Under the pieces are notes generated by a model that worked only from the letters and a program-made list of their open reading frames with translations, was not told the DNA's origin and searched no databases. Positions 1 to 8,214 of a DNA stretch of 35,927 nt are shown one piece after another. The translations under genes and the position numbers were made by a program. The DNA comes from an uncultured Clostridium sp. (GTDB taxonomy: Bacteria; Bacillota; Clostridia; TANB77; CAG-508), in contig USEM01000010.1 in the NCBI GenBank assembly GCA_900553695.1, positions 1 through 35,927 on the forward strand, in the 5' to 3' direction. Position 1 is the stretch's first letter; every line of letters starts with the position of its first letter.

Positions 1-2
1 CT

Positions 3-49
3 AACTGTGTAAATTCAAAAATTTAAATTTTGAATATGCACAGTTTTTT
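3..49 (+). terminator. Intrinsic terminator at the window edge
   Basis: A two-part stem is visible: AACTGTG with CACAGTT and ATTCAAAA with TTTTGAAT, followed by a T-run. It probably ends a gene lying left of the window. The TTG at position 30 lies inside this hairpin, so it is a poor start for the next reading frame. Confidence 0.7.
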
Positions 50-56
50 CTTGTGT

Positions 57-878
57 ATGGAAAGGAACAAAAAATTAAAAAAAATTAATTTAATTGATTT
101 TCAAAAAAGAAAATTTAGTTACATGTGCATGATTTTGTTTTTTTTGTTATTTAGTATTGAAAATACCTTATTCATTTGGTATAATTCAAAATGTAGTTAT
201 TCTAAACTACCATTGAATTTTATTCTGAAATTCAATAATTATCCAATAAAGAAATTTAATATAAAAAGTGAGGAAAACATAAGAATGCAAAATAATAGCA
301 ATGAACGATATGTTAGAGAAAAACTAAGTACTGACATAGATGCAATAATATCCGGAAAGTATAATCAAAATGATGATGTAATGATTAGAAAAAATACTCC
401 TACAATATTAGTAGAACATGGGATTAAGAATTTGCCTATGTTAATGAATCAAAATCATATTAAATCGAATATATTGAGTAAAACAAAAGCCAAAAAATTA
501 GGAATATTTAACAAAGATAATAATTACCACAACATCGGAAAACAGGCGTTTTTAAAATCAATAGAGAGCATGGAAAGCCCATTAGCAATTATTAAATCTA
601 TTAGCAAAAATGGAAAACAGAAAACATATGTGATAGTGACAGAAGTACAAAACGAAAAAGGTGAGTATGTAATTATACCAGTGTATTTAGAAACTAGAGG
701 AAATTATAACAATGTCTCAATAGAAACAAATAAAATAAAAACTATTTATGGTAAAAAAGATATAAAAGATTTTGTGGATAGAACAATTCAAGATAATATA
801 AATAATATAATATATTTGATTAAAGATAAAAGTAAAAGACGACTTATTACTACAACTGGACTCCAATTGTCCAACTAA
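57..878 (+). CDS. Membrane-anchored protein with possible MuF C-terminal-like domain
   Basis: A 273-residue protein if read from the ATG at 57. An in-frame TTG at 30 lies inside a terminator stem, and no clear ribosome site marks any start; the ATG at 123 is also possible. A basic N-terminus precedes one hydrophobic segment (about residues 22-41), suggesting a signal anchor with the rest outside the cell. The C-terminal 120 residues (HNIGKQAF, SPLAIIKS, YVIVTEVQ, then a KTIYGKKD block and an Ile-rich strand) resemble the phage MuF C-terminal domain, a family found in phage head proteins and polymorphic toxins. That match is from memory of the family pattern and is not certain. No partner or immunity gene is adjacent. 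Function unknown. Confidence 0.55.
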   Translation: MERNKKLKKINLIDFQKRKFSYMCMILFFLLFSIENTLFIWYNSKCSYSKLPLNFILKFNNYPIKKFNIKSEENIRMQNNSNERYVREKLSTDIDAIISGKYNQNDDVMIRKNTPTILVEHGIKNLPMLMNQNHIKSNILSKTKAKKLGIFNKDNNYHNIGKQAFLKSIESMESPLAIIKSISKNGKQKTYVIVTEVQNEKGEYVIIPVYLETRGNYNNVSIETNKIKTIYGKKDIKDFVDRTIQDNINNIIYLIKDKSKRRLITTTGLQLSN

Positions 879-898
879 AGTAATAAAGCCATCATTCA

Positions 899-940
899 TT
901 AATAATATAACATTTAAAAACTAAAATGTCAATATTATTA
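899..940 (+). terminator. Stem-loop after the first gene
   Basis: TTAATAATAT-ACATTT pairs with AAATGT-ATATTATTA around a short A-rich loop. The T-tail is poor, so it may be a weak terminator or an mRNA 3' stabiliser. Confidence 0.45.
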
Positions 941-1011
941 CTAATATTTTATGCAGAATAACTAAAAAAATGTTATATTAAAAACATGTGCATGATTTAA
1001 CCTAAAAATTA

Positions 1012-1040
1012 TTGCTAATTATGGACAATTATGTTATAAT
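1012..1040 (+). promoter_or_regulatory. Sigma-A promoter of the 110-residue membrane protein gene
   Basis: TTGCTA at 1012-1017, a 17-base spacer and a perfect TATAAT at 1035-1040, 40 bases upstream of the gene start. Confidence 0.65.
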
Positions 1041-1080
1041 ATGTAAAAATAGCAAATGAAAAAGAGAGGGTGCCAAGCAA

Positions 1081-1413
1081 ATGGTATTGTTGGGAATAAT
1101 ATACATATTAATAATATTAGCATTTATTTTAGCCATGTTTGCATATGTGCAAATTAAAATAGCAGGCATGAAAGTTAAAGACTTTTACAGCTTTATACAA
1201 GCAAACCAAATGCTAGATAAGCTATATAGATTTTCAAAAAAATACGAAAAATTAAGTAGTCAAGATCAATTAATATTTTTAATGGAAGCTGAAAAAGTTT
1301 TTAGTGCTTTTGATAAAGTTCCAGATATCCTTTGGGAAGAGGAATATCAAAAATATATGGATGTACTTGATAAATATAAAGATATAAAAGTAGTTCGTTG
1401 GGAACAAAGTTAA
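1081..1413 (+). CDS. Small membrane-anchored protein of unknown function
   Basis: A 110-residue protein with one N-terminal hydrophobic segment (residues 3-22) followed by a charged, probably helical cytoplasmic part rich in Lys, Glu and Tyr. I do not recognise the family. The ATG at 1081 follows a GAGAGGGTG ribosome site, and a sigma-A promoter sits just upstream. A strong terminator follows the stop codon at once, so the gene is probably transcribed alone rather than with addA. No catalytic motif is visible. The position directly before addA is where addB often stands, but the protein is far too short to be AddB and shows no helicase or nuclease motif. Confidence 0.75.
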   Translation: MVLLGIIYILIILAFILAMFAYVQIKIAGMKVKDFYSFIQANQMLDKLYRFSKKYEKLSSQDQLIFLMEAEKVFSAFDKVPDILWEEEYQKYMDVLDKYKDIKVVRWEQS

Positions 1414-1446
1414 AATTAGTAAACAATGTGGTTTACTAATTTTTTC
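1412..1446 (+). terminator. Strong intrinsic terminator before addA
   Basis: A 13-base perfect stem (AAAATTAGTAAAC with GTTTACTAATTTT), six-base loop and T-run. Its right arm also carries the -35 of the addA promoter. Confidence 0.85.
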
Positions 1447-1460
1447 TTATGTGATAAAAT
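1432..1460 (+). promoter_or_regulatory. Promoter of addA embedded in the preceding terminator
   Basis: TTTACT at 1432-1437 lies in the right arm of the terminator hairpin. A 17-base spacer leads to an extended -10 (TG-A-TAAAAT) at 1455-1460. Confidence 0.55.
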
Positions 1461-1483
1461 GTATAAGAAAATGGAGGAAAACA

Positions 1484-4400
1484 ATGGCGTGGACTAAAAA
1501 TCAAGAACAAGCAATATACCAAAAAGGCGATAATATACTAGTTGCAGCAGCTGCAGGTAGTGGTAAAACTGCAGTGCTAGTTGAAAGAATAATAAATAAA
1601 ATTACAAATGAAAACATAGATGTAGATAAATTGCTAGTTGTAACATTTACAAATGCAGCAGCAACAGAAATGAGAGAGCGTGTTTTAGATGCAATTTATA
1701 AAAAGCTAGAAAGCGATTCAAATAACTTAAGGCTACAAAAACAAATAGTATTGCTAAATAAATCTCATATATCTACAATACACGCGTTTTGTTTAGAGGT
1801 TATTAGAAACAACTTCTACAAAACAAATATATCACCAAACTTTAGATTAGCAAATACTCCAGAAATAGAACTTCTAAAAATGGAAGTTATAGAAGATGTA
1901 TTTGATGAACTATATGAGAGCAAAGATGAGGACATTATCAACTTGGTAAATACTTATGGCTCATCATATAGAGATGATGATAAATTAAAAGAACTAATAC
2001 TAAAAATATATAAATTTATTCAAAGCATTCCATACCCAGAAGAATGGCTAGAGGAGCAAACAGAAAAGTTTAATTTGAATTTAGAACAAGACTTCTCAGA
2101 AACTACATGGGGAAATATAATAATAAAAAATGCTAAAGATGAGATAGAAGGATATATTAATACATTAAAAAACATAAGCAAAAAACTAAAAAGGGACGAC
2201 GAGCTAGAAAAGTGGTATGTATGCATATTAGATGATATTAATAAACTAGAAAAAATAGAAAAACTACAAAAGTGGGACGAAATATATAACTACTTAAGCG
2301 AATTATCTTTTGAAACATGGCCATCAAAAAGAAACTTTGTATCAGAATTAAAAGATAAAGCAAAAGGCATAAGAGATAAAATCAAAGATGCAGTTGTAGG
2401 TGGCAAACCTAGTAGCCTAAGAAAAAGAGTGTTTATTTATAATTCACAAAAGGCAAACGAAGATATTTATGCAATGTATCCAATTTTGAAGGCAATAAAA
2501 GATATAACCATAAAATTTAGCACAGCATATAGAGAAGCAAAACTTGAGAAAAACATTATAGACTTTAACGACATTGAACATCTAGCACTAGAAATACTAG
2601 TTAAAAAAGATGAAAACGGAAACTATGTACCAACAGAAGTAGCAAAACACTACCAAGATATTTTTGAAGAAATTGCAATAGATGAATACCAAGATAGCAA
2701 TGATATTCAAGAAGAGATTTTAAAACAAGTTTCAAAAGGAAATAACATTTTCATGGTTGGAGATGTTAAGCAAAGTATATATAAATTTAGACAAGCAAAG
2801 CCAGAACTTTTCCTAGAAAAATATAATACCTATAAAGACAACAAAATACAATTATTTGCAAACTTTAGAAGTAGAAAAAACGTTCTAGACCTAAGTAATG
2901 TGATTTTTGAAAACATTATGAGTAAAGACTTTGGAAGTATAGAATATAACGAAAATGAATTTTTAAATGTTGGGCAAGATTATTTAGAAACAGATAAGAA
3001 AATTCTAGATGGAGCAGAGCTTCATATTATTGATGAAGCAGAAACCATTGAAAATGAAAACGAAGAAGATGATGAAGAAGTATTAGAAAAGGCAGAAATA
3101 GAAGCTAGATTAGTTGCCAAAAGAATAAAAGAATTAATAAACAGTAATTATTGTGTATTTGATAAAAAACGAGGATATAGAAGCCTTGAGTTCAAAGACA
3201 TTGTAATTCTTCTTAGAAAAACAACAGGAATAGCACCAATATATGAAAAAGAGCTAACAGACCTAGGTTACCCAGTATTTAGCGATATTGGTACAAACTA
3301 TTTTGAAACAATAGAAATACAAACAATAATGAATTTACTTAAAATAATAAGCAACCCAGATAACGACATAGCACTAGTTTCTGTATTAAGAAGTCCAATA
3401 GGAAAATTTACAGATAATGAGCTAATAGAAATACGAATAGAATGCCCAAAAGAAAGCTTTTATAATGCAATGCTTGTAAACGAAAAACATAAAGCAAAAA
3501 TAAATGAATTCTTTGAATTAATAGAAGACTTTAGATCTAAAGAAGAATATTTGAAATTAGATGAACTAATATGGTACATATATGAGAAAACTGGATATTA
3601 TAATTATGTAAGTTTAATGACAAATGGTAACATTAAAACAGCAAACTTAAAGATGTTATTTGAAAAAGCCAAAGACTATGAACAGGGAAGCTTTAAAGGA
3701 CTATATAATTTCATAAACTTTATTGATAGAGTTACAAAGCATAATAGTGATATGGGTGCACCAAAGCTAATTGGAGAAAATGAAGATGTTATAAGAATTA
3801 TGAGCATACACAAAAGCAAGGGACTAGAATTTCCAGTAGTATTCCTTTGTGGAACAGGTAGTCAATTTAACATGATGGACTTAAATGCAAACATACTAAT
3901 GCATTCAGAATTAGGTTTTGGACCTAAATATATAAATTATGAAAGAAAAATAGCATACAATACTCTTGCCAAAGAAGCGGTAAGACATATAATGAAAAAA
4001 GAACTTAAAGAAGAAGAAATGAGGCTTTTGTATGTTGCATTAACTAGAGCAAGAGAAAAGCTAATAATTACAGGGGTTGATAAAAACCTAAAAAAATCAA
4101 TAGAAGATAAACAAGAAATGCTAGAAAGTTCAGATAATGTAATAACAAAAGGAATAGCAGAAAAGGCAAAGACATACTTAGATTGGCTAGAAACAGTATT
4201 TTTAAGTGATGATAGAATGAAGTCACTTGTGCAATTATTTGAACATCCAAAAAATGAAAATAGTGGAACCAAAGATGAAGAAAACAAAACAGAAGAATTA
4301 GTAATTGAGGATAGACCAATAAATGAAAAATTAAATGAAATACTAACATGGGAATACCCTCAAGCCGAACTTACACAAATTGAAGGAAAAAGTTCTGTTA

Positions 4401-4993
4401 CTAAAATTGCAAAAAAGGTACAAGAAGATGAGGGCGAGCTAAAACTTAAAAAGCCAAAATTCTTAGAAGGAGAACTTCCTCTTACAAAAGCAGAAATAGG
4501 AACAACAGTGCACTTAGTATTACAAAAACTAGACTTTAAACAAAGTTATACAATGGAAAAAATACAAGAACTACTAGAGCTACTTGAACAAAAACAGATA
4601 ATAACAACAAAACAAAAAGAAGCAGTTCCAAAAGAGAAAATATATGAATTTACTAGAAGCAAAATTTTTGCAGAACTAGCAGAAGCAAAAGAAGTATACA
4701 GAGAACAGCCATTTTACATTAATATACCAGTAAAAGAACTATATGAAATTAAATCAGAAGAAAATATATTAGTACAAGGTATAATAGACTTGTATTATAT
4801 AAATAAAAATAATGAATTAGTACTGGTAGATTATAAAACAGACTATGTACCAGAAAATGATGAAACTTCTTTAAAAGACAAATATACTTCGCAACTTGAA
4901 ATTTACAAAAGAGCTCTAGAACAAGCACTAAATAGAAAAGTAGACAGTATTTATATATATTCAACATATTTGGGAAAAGAGATAAAGATGTGA
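1484..4993 (+). CDS. addA: ATP-dependent helicase/nuclease subunit A
   Basis: A 1169-residue AddA, the UvrD-type helicase plus nuclease subunit of the AddAB complex that resects double-strand breaks for RecA repair. In-frame codons run up to 1451, but the ATG at 1484 has a clear GGAGG site and starts at the conserved TKNQEQAI. Visible motifs are Walker A AAAGSGKT (residues 22-29), DEYQ of motif II (400-403), GDVKQSIYKFR, the MSIHKSKGLEFP motif near 772, LYVALTRAR of motif VI, and a C-terminal nuclease motif VDYKTD (about 1115-1120). Length is normal for the family. addB is not in this window, so the operon is split or addB lies further upstream. The frame is intact and contains no in-frame CGG. 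Confidence 0.97.
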   Translation: MAWTKNQEQAIYQKGDNILVAAAAGSGKTAVLVERIINKITNENIDVDKLLVVTFTNAAATEMRERVLDAIYKKLESDSNNLRLQKQIVLLNKSHISTIHAFCLEVIRNNFYKTNISPNFRLANTPEIELLKMEVIEDVFDELYESKDEDIINLVNTYGSSYRDDDKLKELILKIYKFIQSIPYPEEWLEEQTEKFNLNLEQDFSETTWGNIIIKNAKDEIEGYINTLKNISKKLKRDDELEKWYVCILDDINKLEKIEKLQKWDEIYNYLSELSFETWPSKRNFVSELKDKAKGIRDKIKDAVVGGKPSSLRKRVFIYNSQKANEDIYAMYPILKAIKDITIKFSTAYREAKLEKNIIDFNDIEHLALEILVKKDENGNYVPTEVAKHYQDIFEEIAIDEYQDSNDIQEEILKQVSKGNNIFMVGDVKQSIYKFRQAKPELFLEKYNTYKDNKIQLFANFRSRKNVLDLSNVIFENIMSKDFGSIEYNENEFLNVGQDYLETDKKILDGAELHIIDEAETIENENEEDDEEVLEKAEIEARLVAKRIKELINSNYCVFDKKRGYRSLEFKDIVILLRKTTGIAPIYEKELTDLGYPVFSDIGTNYFETIEIQTIMNLLKIISNPDNDIALVSVLRSPIGKFTDNELIEIRIECPKESFYNAMLVNEKHKAKINEFFELIEDFRSKEEYLKLDELIWYIYEKTGYYNYVSLMTNGNIKTANLKMLFEKAKDYEQGSFKGLYNFINFIDRVTKHNSDMGAPKLIGENEDVIRIMSIHKSKGLEFPVVFLCGTGSQFNMMDLNANILMHSELGFGPKYINYERKIAYNTLAKEAVRHIMKKELKEEEMRLLYVALTRAREKLIITGVDKNLKKSIEDKQEMLESSDNVITKGIAEKAKTYLDWLETVFLSDDRMKSLVQLFEHPKNENSGTKDEENKTEELVIEDRPINEKLNEILTWEYPQAELTQIEGKSSVTKIAKKVQEDEGELKLKKPKFLEGELPLTKAEIGTTVHLVLQKLDFKQSYTMEKIQELLELLEQKQIITTKQKEAVPKEKIYEFTRSKIFAELAEAKEVYREQPFYINIPVKELYEIKSEENILVQGIIDLYYINKNNELVLVDYKTDYVPENDETSLKDKYTSQLEIYKRALEQALNRKVDSIYIYSTYLGKEIKM

Positions 4994-5034
4994 GTATAAA
5001 AACAAAAAATGTGAATAAAATATTATTGTCAGTA

Positions 5035-5063
5035 TTGACAAGTTAAATGTTATTTGCTATAAT
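5035..5063 (+). promoter_or_regulatory. Perfect sigma-A promoter with extended -10
   Basis: TTGACA at 5035-5040, exactly 17 bases, then TGC-TATAAT at 5055-5063. This is the only promoter in the window matching both consensus hexamers. No recognisable open reading frame starts within the next 100 bases, so it probably drives a short RNA. Confidence 0.8.
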
Positions 5064-5069
5064 AAATTT

Positions 5070-5145
5070 AACTTTCCCACTACTTTAAAGTAGTCGGGCG
5101 TCAGAAGACTTTGGAGAACTCTTTGCAGTTCTCCTTGTTATTTTG
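5070..5145 (+). ncRNA. Candidate short structured RNA
   Basis: Starting about seven bases after the perfect -10, the sequence folds into CCCACTAC...GTAGTCGGG (5076-5098), a small GTC-AGAA-GAC loop, and a GGAGAACT/AGTTCTCC stem (5113-5134) followed by a T-rich tail. That gives a transcript of about 75 bases ending in an intrinsic terminator. It matches no RNA family that I recognise (not 6S, SRP or a T-box). Its 3' end meets the end of a minus-strand toxin-like remnant, so it may be a relic of an RNA acting on that gene, or simply the addA trailer. Confidence 0.45.
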
Positions 5146-5398
5146 TAAAGAATTTTATAATATTTTTATCTAATAAATTCAAGCTATTGTTTGAAAGACG
5201 AATATGTCTTAGCACAGCATCATCAAAAATTCTTTGCTTGCTTATGGTGGTAATTTGGTTTATAAGTGCAATGCTCCCAATCTTCATTTTTGAGATTTCG
5301 TTTTTCATTTTTTTTACGTATTCAAAATCAGATGTAAATTGTTCAACTTTTTCAGAAGGAAGGCTCCATATATCTTTATATTTATTAAAGGTATCATA
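5138..5398 (-). pseudogene. C-terminal remnant of a PemK/MazF-like toxin
   Basis: The minus strand holds 86 open codons between stops at 5399-5401 and 5138-5140, with no usable start codon at its beginning. The translation reads as the C-terminal part of the long Clostridia-type PemK/MazF endoribonucleases: YKDIWSLPSEKV, a helix ending EYVKKMKNEI, then the core strand GSIALINQITTISKQRIFD and LRHIRLSNNSLNLLDKNII. The conserved N-terminal half of the toxin is missing, and a short stretch after RIFD, where relatives have Pro and several more residues, seems deleted. I infer a decayed toxin gene. The family match is by eye, and no antitoxin is visible next to it. Confidence 0.65.
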
Positions 5399-5421
5399 TC
5401 ACGTGATTTACAAAAAGTCAA
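5393..5421 (-). promoter_or_regulatory. Minus-strand promoter reading into the toxin remnant
   Basis: On the minus strand, TTGACT (5416-5421), a 17-base spacer and TATGAT (5393-5398) lie at the broken 5' end of the PemK/MazF-like remnant. It could be the original toxin promoter joined to the gene's tail by a deletion, or chance. Confidence 0.45.
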
Positions 5422-5443
5422 TAATAAAATTGAAAAATATTTA

Positions 5444-5472
5444 TATACAAACTCCATCTTTTATGATAAAAT
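5444..5472 (+). promoter_or_regulatory. Probable priA promoter inside a hairpin
   Basis: TATACA at 5444-5449, 17 bases, and an extended -10 (TG-A-TAAAAT) at 5467-5472. Transcription would start near 5479, inside the right arm of the hairpin at 5448-5494. The priA transcript would then lack the left arm and keep its ribosome site free. Confidence 0.4.
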
Positions 5473-5494
5473 ATATCATAAGAAGTGGAGTTTT
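5448..5494 (+). promoter_or_regulatory. Stem-loop that covers the priA ribosome site
   Basis: An almost perfect 21-base stem with a five-base loop (AAATA), followed by TTTTATTT. Its right arm contains AAGTGGAG, the priA ribosome site, eight bases before the ATG at 5499. It can act as a terminator for transcripts from upstream and also blocks translation of read-through RNA. Confidence 0.6.
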
Positions 5495-5498
5495 ATTT

Positions 5499-7708
5499 AT
5501 GGTAGCAGAAATTATAGTAAATAGATTAGCTAAAGATTTAAATAGAATATTTGATTATCTTGTTCCAGAGCATATGGAAAGTTTCATAAAAATTGGGGCA
5601 AGAGTTTTTGTACCTTTTGGACCGAAAAATTCACAAATTGAGGGATTTGTTATTGGTTTTAAAAAGACTTCAGAGTTTGCAAATAAAGAGATTATAAAAA
5701 TTGAAGATTTTTCTTTAACAGAGGAAAACGTTGAGCTTGCTCGTATTATGGCTAGAAGATATTTTTGCAATATTTCAGAGTGTATAAAATTAATGCTTCC
5801 ACCAGGCGAAAAAACAACGAATTTAGAAAATAGAATTAAAGATAAAACTGCCAATTTTGTATATTTGAAAAAAGACGAAGATGAGATTGAGCTAGATATT
5901 GAACTAGGTAAGCTAAAAAATGCAAAGCATATTAAAGTTTTACGTTTCTTAGAAGAAAATGATGGCATATATAAGGCAGATTTAGAAGGCATTATGGAGG
6001 TTTCAAGTGCAGTAATTAAAACATTAGAGAAGAACGGATATGTTGAGATAATTGAACAAAAGATTGAAAGAAATCCTTTTAAAAACAGAGAAATAAAAAG
6101 GGACAAGCCTTTACCTTTAACAGAGGAACAAAAACAAGCTTTTGATAAAATTAACAATAGTGGGTTTAATGAGTTCTTGCTTTATGGAGTTACTGGCTCA
6201 GGTAAAACAGAAGTGTATTTACAGCTTATTCAAAGCGTTATAGATAAAGGAAAAAAAGCAATTGTCCTTGTGCCTGAAATATCACTTACACCACAGATGG
6301 TAGATAGATTTTCTGCAAGATTTGGAGATTGCATATGTGTACTTCATAGCAAGTTATCTACAGGTGAAAGAAATGACCAATGGAAGAATATTAAGGAGCG
6401 GAAAATGCAAGATAGTAATAGGTGCAAGGTCTGCAATATTTGCACCAATAGATAATTTGGGAATAATAATAATTGATGAGGAGCATGATAGTTCATATAA
6501 ATCAGACATGGCACCAAGGTTCAAGGCACACGATATTGCAAGGTATTTAGCTAAAAAACATGATATACCAGTTGTTCTAGGTAGTGCAACACCAGATATT
6601 TCAACATACCACAATTCAAAAAATGTAATAAGACTTACAAGAAGAGCAAATAGTTCAAACTTGCCAGATGTAGAGGTTATAGATTTAAGGCAAGAACTTG
6701 CAATAGGAAACCGTACAATTTTAAGTGAAAGGTTAAAGGAAGAAATAGAAAACAACTTAAAAGAAAAGAAACAAACAATTCTATTTTTGAATAGGAGAGG
6801 CTTTTCAACTTTTGTAATGTGTAGAGATTGCGGATATACTGTAAAATGCAAAAGATGTAATATTAGTTTGACTTACCACATGAAAGAGGATAAACTAAAA
6901 TGCCATTACTGTGGTTATGAAATGAATAATATTAAAATTTGCCCAAAATGTAAAAGTAAAAATATTAAACATTTTGGAAGCGGAACCCAAAAATTAGAGG
7001 AACTTATCCACAACATTTATCCACAAGCAACTACAATTAGAATGGATATAGATACTGTTAGTAAAAAGAATTCACATGAAGAAATTCTAAACAAATTTAA
7101 AAATGAGAAAATAGATATTTTAATTGGAACACAAATGGTAGTAAAAGGACATCATTTCCCAAATGTAACACTAGTTGGAGTTATTGCGGCAGACAGCAGT
7201 TTGAATACAGGAGATTATAGAGCAAATGAAAGAACCTTTGATATACTGGTACAAGTAGCACGGAAGAGCGGGCAGAGAAAAACTACCAGGCAAAGTAATT
7301 ATACAAACATACTCACCAGAAAACTTCTGTATAGAGTGTGCTAAAGAGCAAGATTATGATAAATTTTATAAAACTGAAATAGAACTTAGAAAACAATTGA
7401 AATATCCACCATATTGCGATATAATAATGTTTGGAATAAATTCAACAGATAAAATAGAAATTCAAAAAGCATCAGATAAGCTATATAGAATTCTAAAAAA
7501 ATATACAGGAGATCAAATGCAAGTAATGCCACCACTACCAGCACCAATAGATAGAATAAAATATAGGTATAGGTGGAGAATAATTGCAAAATGCAAATTA
7601 AGCAGTAAGATAATTAATAGTATAAACCTAGCAATGGAGGAATACTATAAGCAGAAATTCAAAAAAACAAGAGTTATTGTAGATGTAAATCCAAATAATA
7701 TGTCTTAA
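5499..7708 (+). CDS. priA: Primosomal protein N' (PriA helicase), needs two +1 frameshifts at CGG
   Basis: PriA restarts stalled replication forks. The ATG at 5499 begins VAEIIVNRL after an AGTGGAG site. Walker A GVTGSGKT is at residues 230-237, DEEH near 326, then eight Cys of the zinc region (CRDCGY, CKRC, CHYCGY, CPKCKS) and the C-terminal PAPIDRIKYRYRWRI. The frame breaks twice. At CGG 6399 (codon 301), skipping C gives KEGKCKIVIGARSA. At CGG 7261 (codon 588), skipping C gives QVAGRAGREK, the conserved helicase motif VI. With both skips the protein is 735 residues, normal for PriA; without the first it ends after 318. Every other motif is intact, which argues against decay. def follows 16 bases after the stop. 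Confidence 0.93.
6399..6402 (+). other. priA: +1 recoding site 1 (priA): GAG-C-GGA
   Basis: In-frame CGG followed by A. The unshifted frame stops after 17 more codons. Skipping the C joins Glu to Gly and continues into the conserved IVIGARSA block. Confidence 0.8.
7261..7264 (+). other. priA: +1 recoding site 2 (priA): GCA-C-GGA
   Basis: In-frame CGG followed by A, in the frame already set by site 1. The unshifted frame stops after 26 more codons. Skipping the C restores VAGRAGR, where the Gly is essentially invariant in PriA. Confidence 0.85.
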
Positions 7709-7724
7709 AAGAAGGGAGAAAACA

Positions 7725-8201
7725 ATGGCAATTAGAACAATTAGAACAGAAGGAGACGAAATATTAAGAAAGAAATCTAAAAAAGTTGAAGTAATTGATG
7801 AAAAAATAACAGAACTAATTCAAGATATGATAGAAACTCTTCATAAATATGATGGAGTTGGACTAGCAGCTGTGCAAGTTGGAATATTAAAGCAAATATT
7901 AATAATACAAGAAGCAGAAGATGCACCAATACTTGTAATAATCAACCCAGAAATAATTTCACAAAGTGGAACACAAGTTGTTGAAGAAGGTTGCCTAAGC
8001 TTCCCAAATAAATTTGCTAAAATTGAAAGACCTGAAAAAATAAAAGTAAGAGCATTAAACGAAAAAGGAAAAAAAATAGAAATAACAGGAAAAGGCCTTT
8101 TGGCACAGGCTTTAAGCCATGAAATAGACCATTTAAATGGAGAAGTTTTTATAGATAAAATAATACCAGGAACATTGGAAATAATAAAACCAGAGAAATA
8201 A
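7725..8201 (+). CDS. def: Peptide deformylase
   Basis: A 158-residue metalloenzyme that removes the formyl group from new protein N-termini in the cytoplasm. The three deformylase motifs are clear: GVGLAAVQVG (usually GxGLAAxQ), EGCLSFP with the metal-binding Cys, and HEIDHLNG with the two metal-binding His and the catalytic Glu. The ATG at 7725 follows a GAAGGGAG site. It lies between priA and fmt, and def-fmt pairing is common because both enzymes handle the initiator formyl group. The spacing (16 bases to priA, 13 to fmt) suggests one transcript. Confidence 0.96.
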   Translation: MAIRTIRTEGDEILRKKSKKVEVIDEKITELIQDMIETLHKYDGVGLAAVQVGILKQILIIQEAEDAPILVIINPEIISQSGTQVVEEGCLSFPNKFAKIERPEKIKVRALNEKGKKIEITGKGLLAQALSHEIDHLNGEVFIDKIIPGTLEIIKPEK

Positions 8202-8214
8202 GAGGAGATAAAAA

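Noticed and set aside
121..998. 15-base repeat ACATGTGCATGATTT at 121 and 984
   Set aside because: At this base composition several 15-base matches are expected by chance in a window this long, and nothing else links the two sites.
3937..4349. Long minus-strand frames inside addA and similar shadows elsewhere
   Set aside because: They lie opposite clearly conserved proteins, lack ribosome sites and have Leu/Ser/Phe-rich composition typical of antisense frames in AT-rich genes.
5070..5145. 6S RNA, small SRP RNA or T-box
   Set aside because: It is too short, with none of the conserved SRP tetraloop or T-box sequences and no central 6S bubble.
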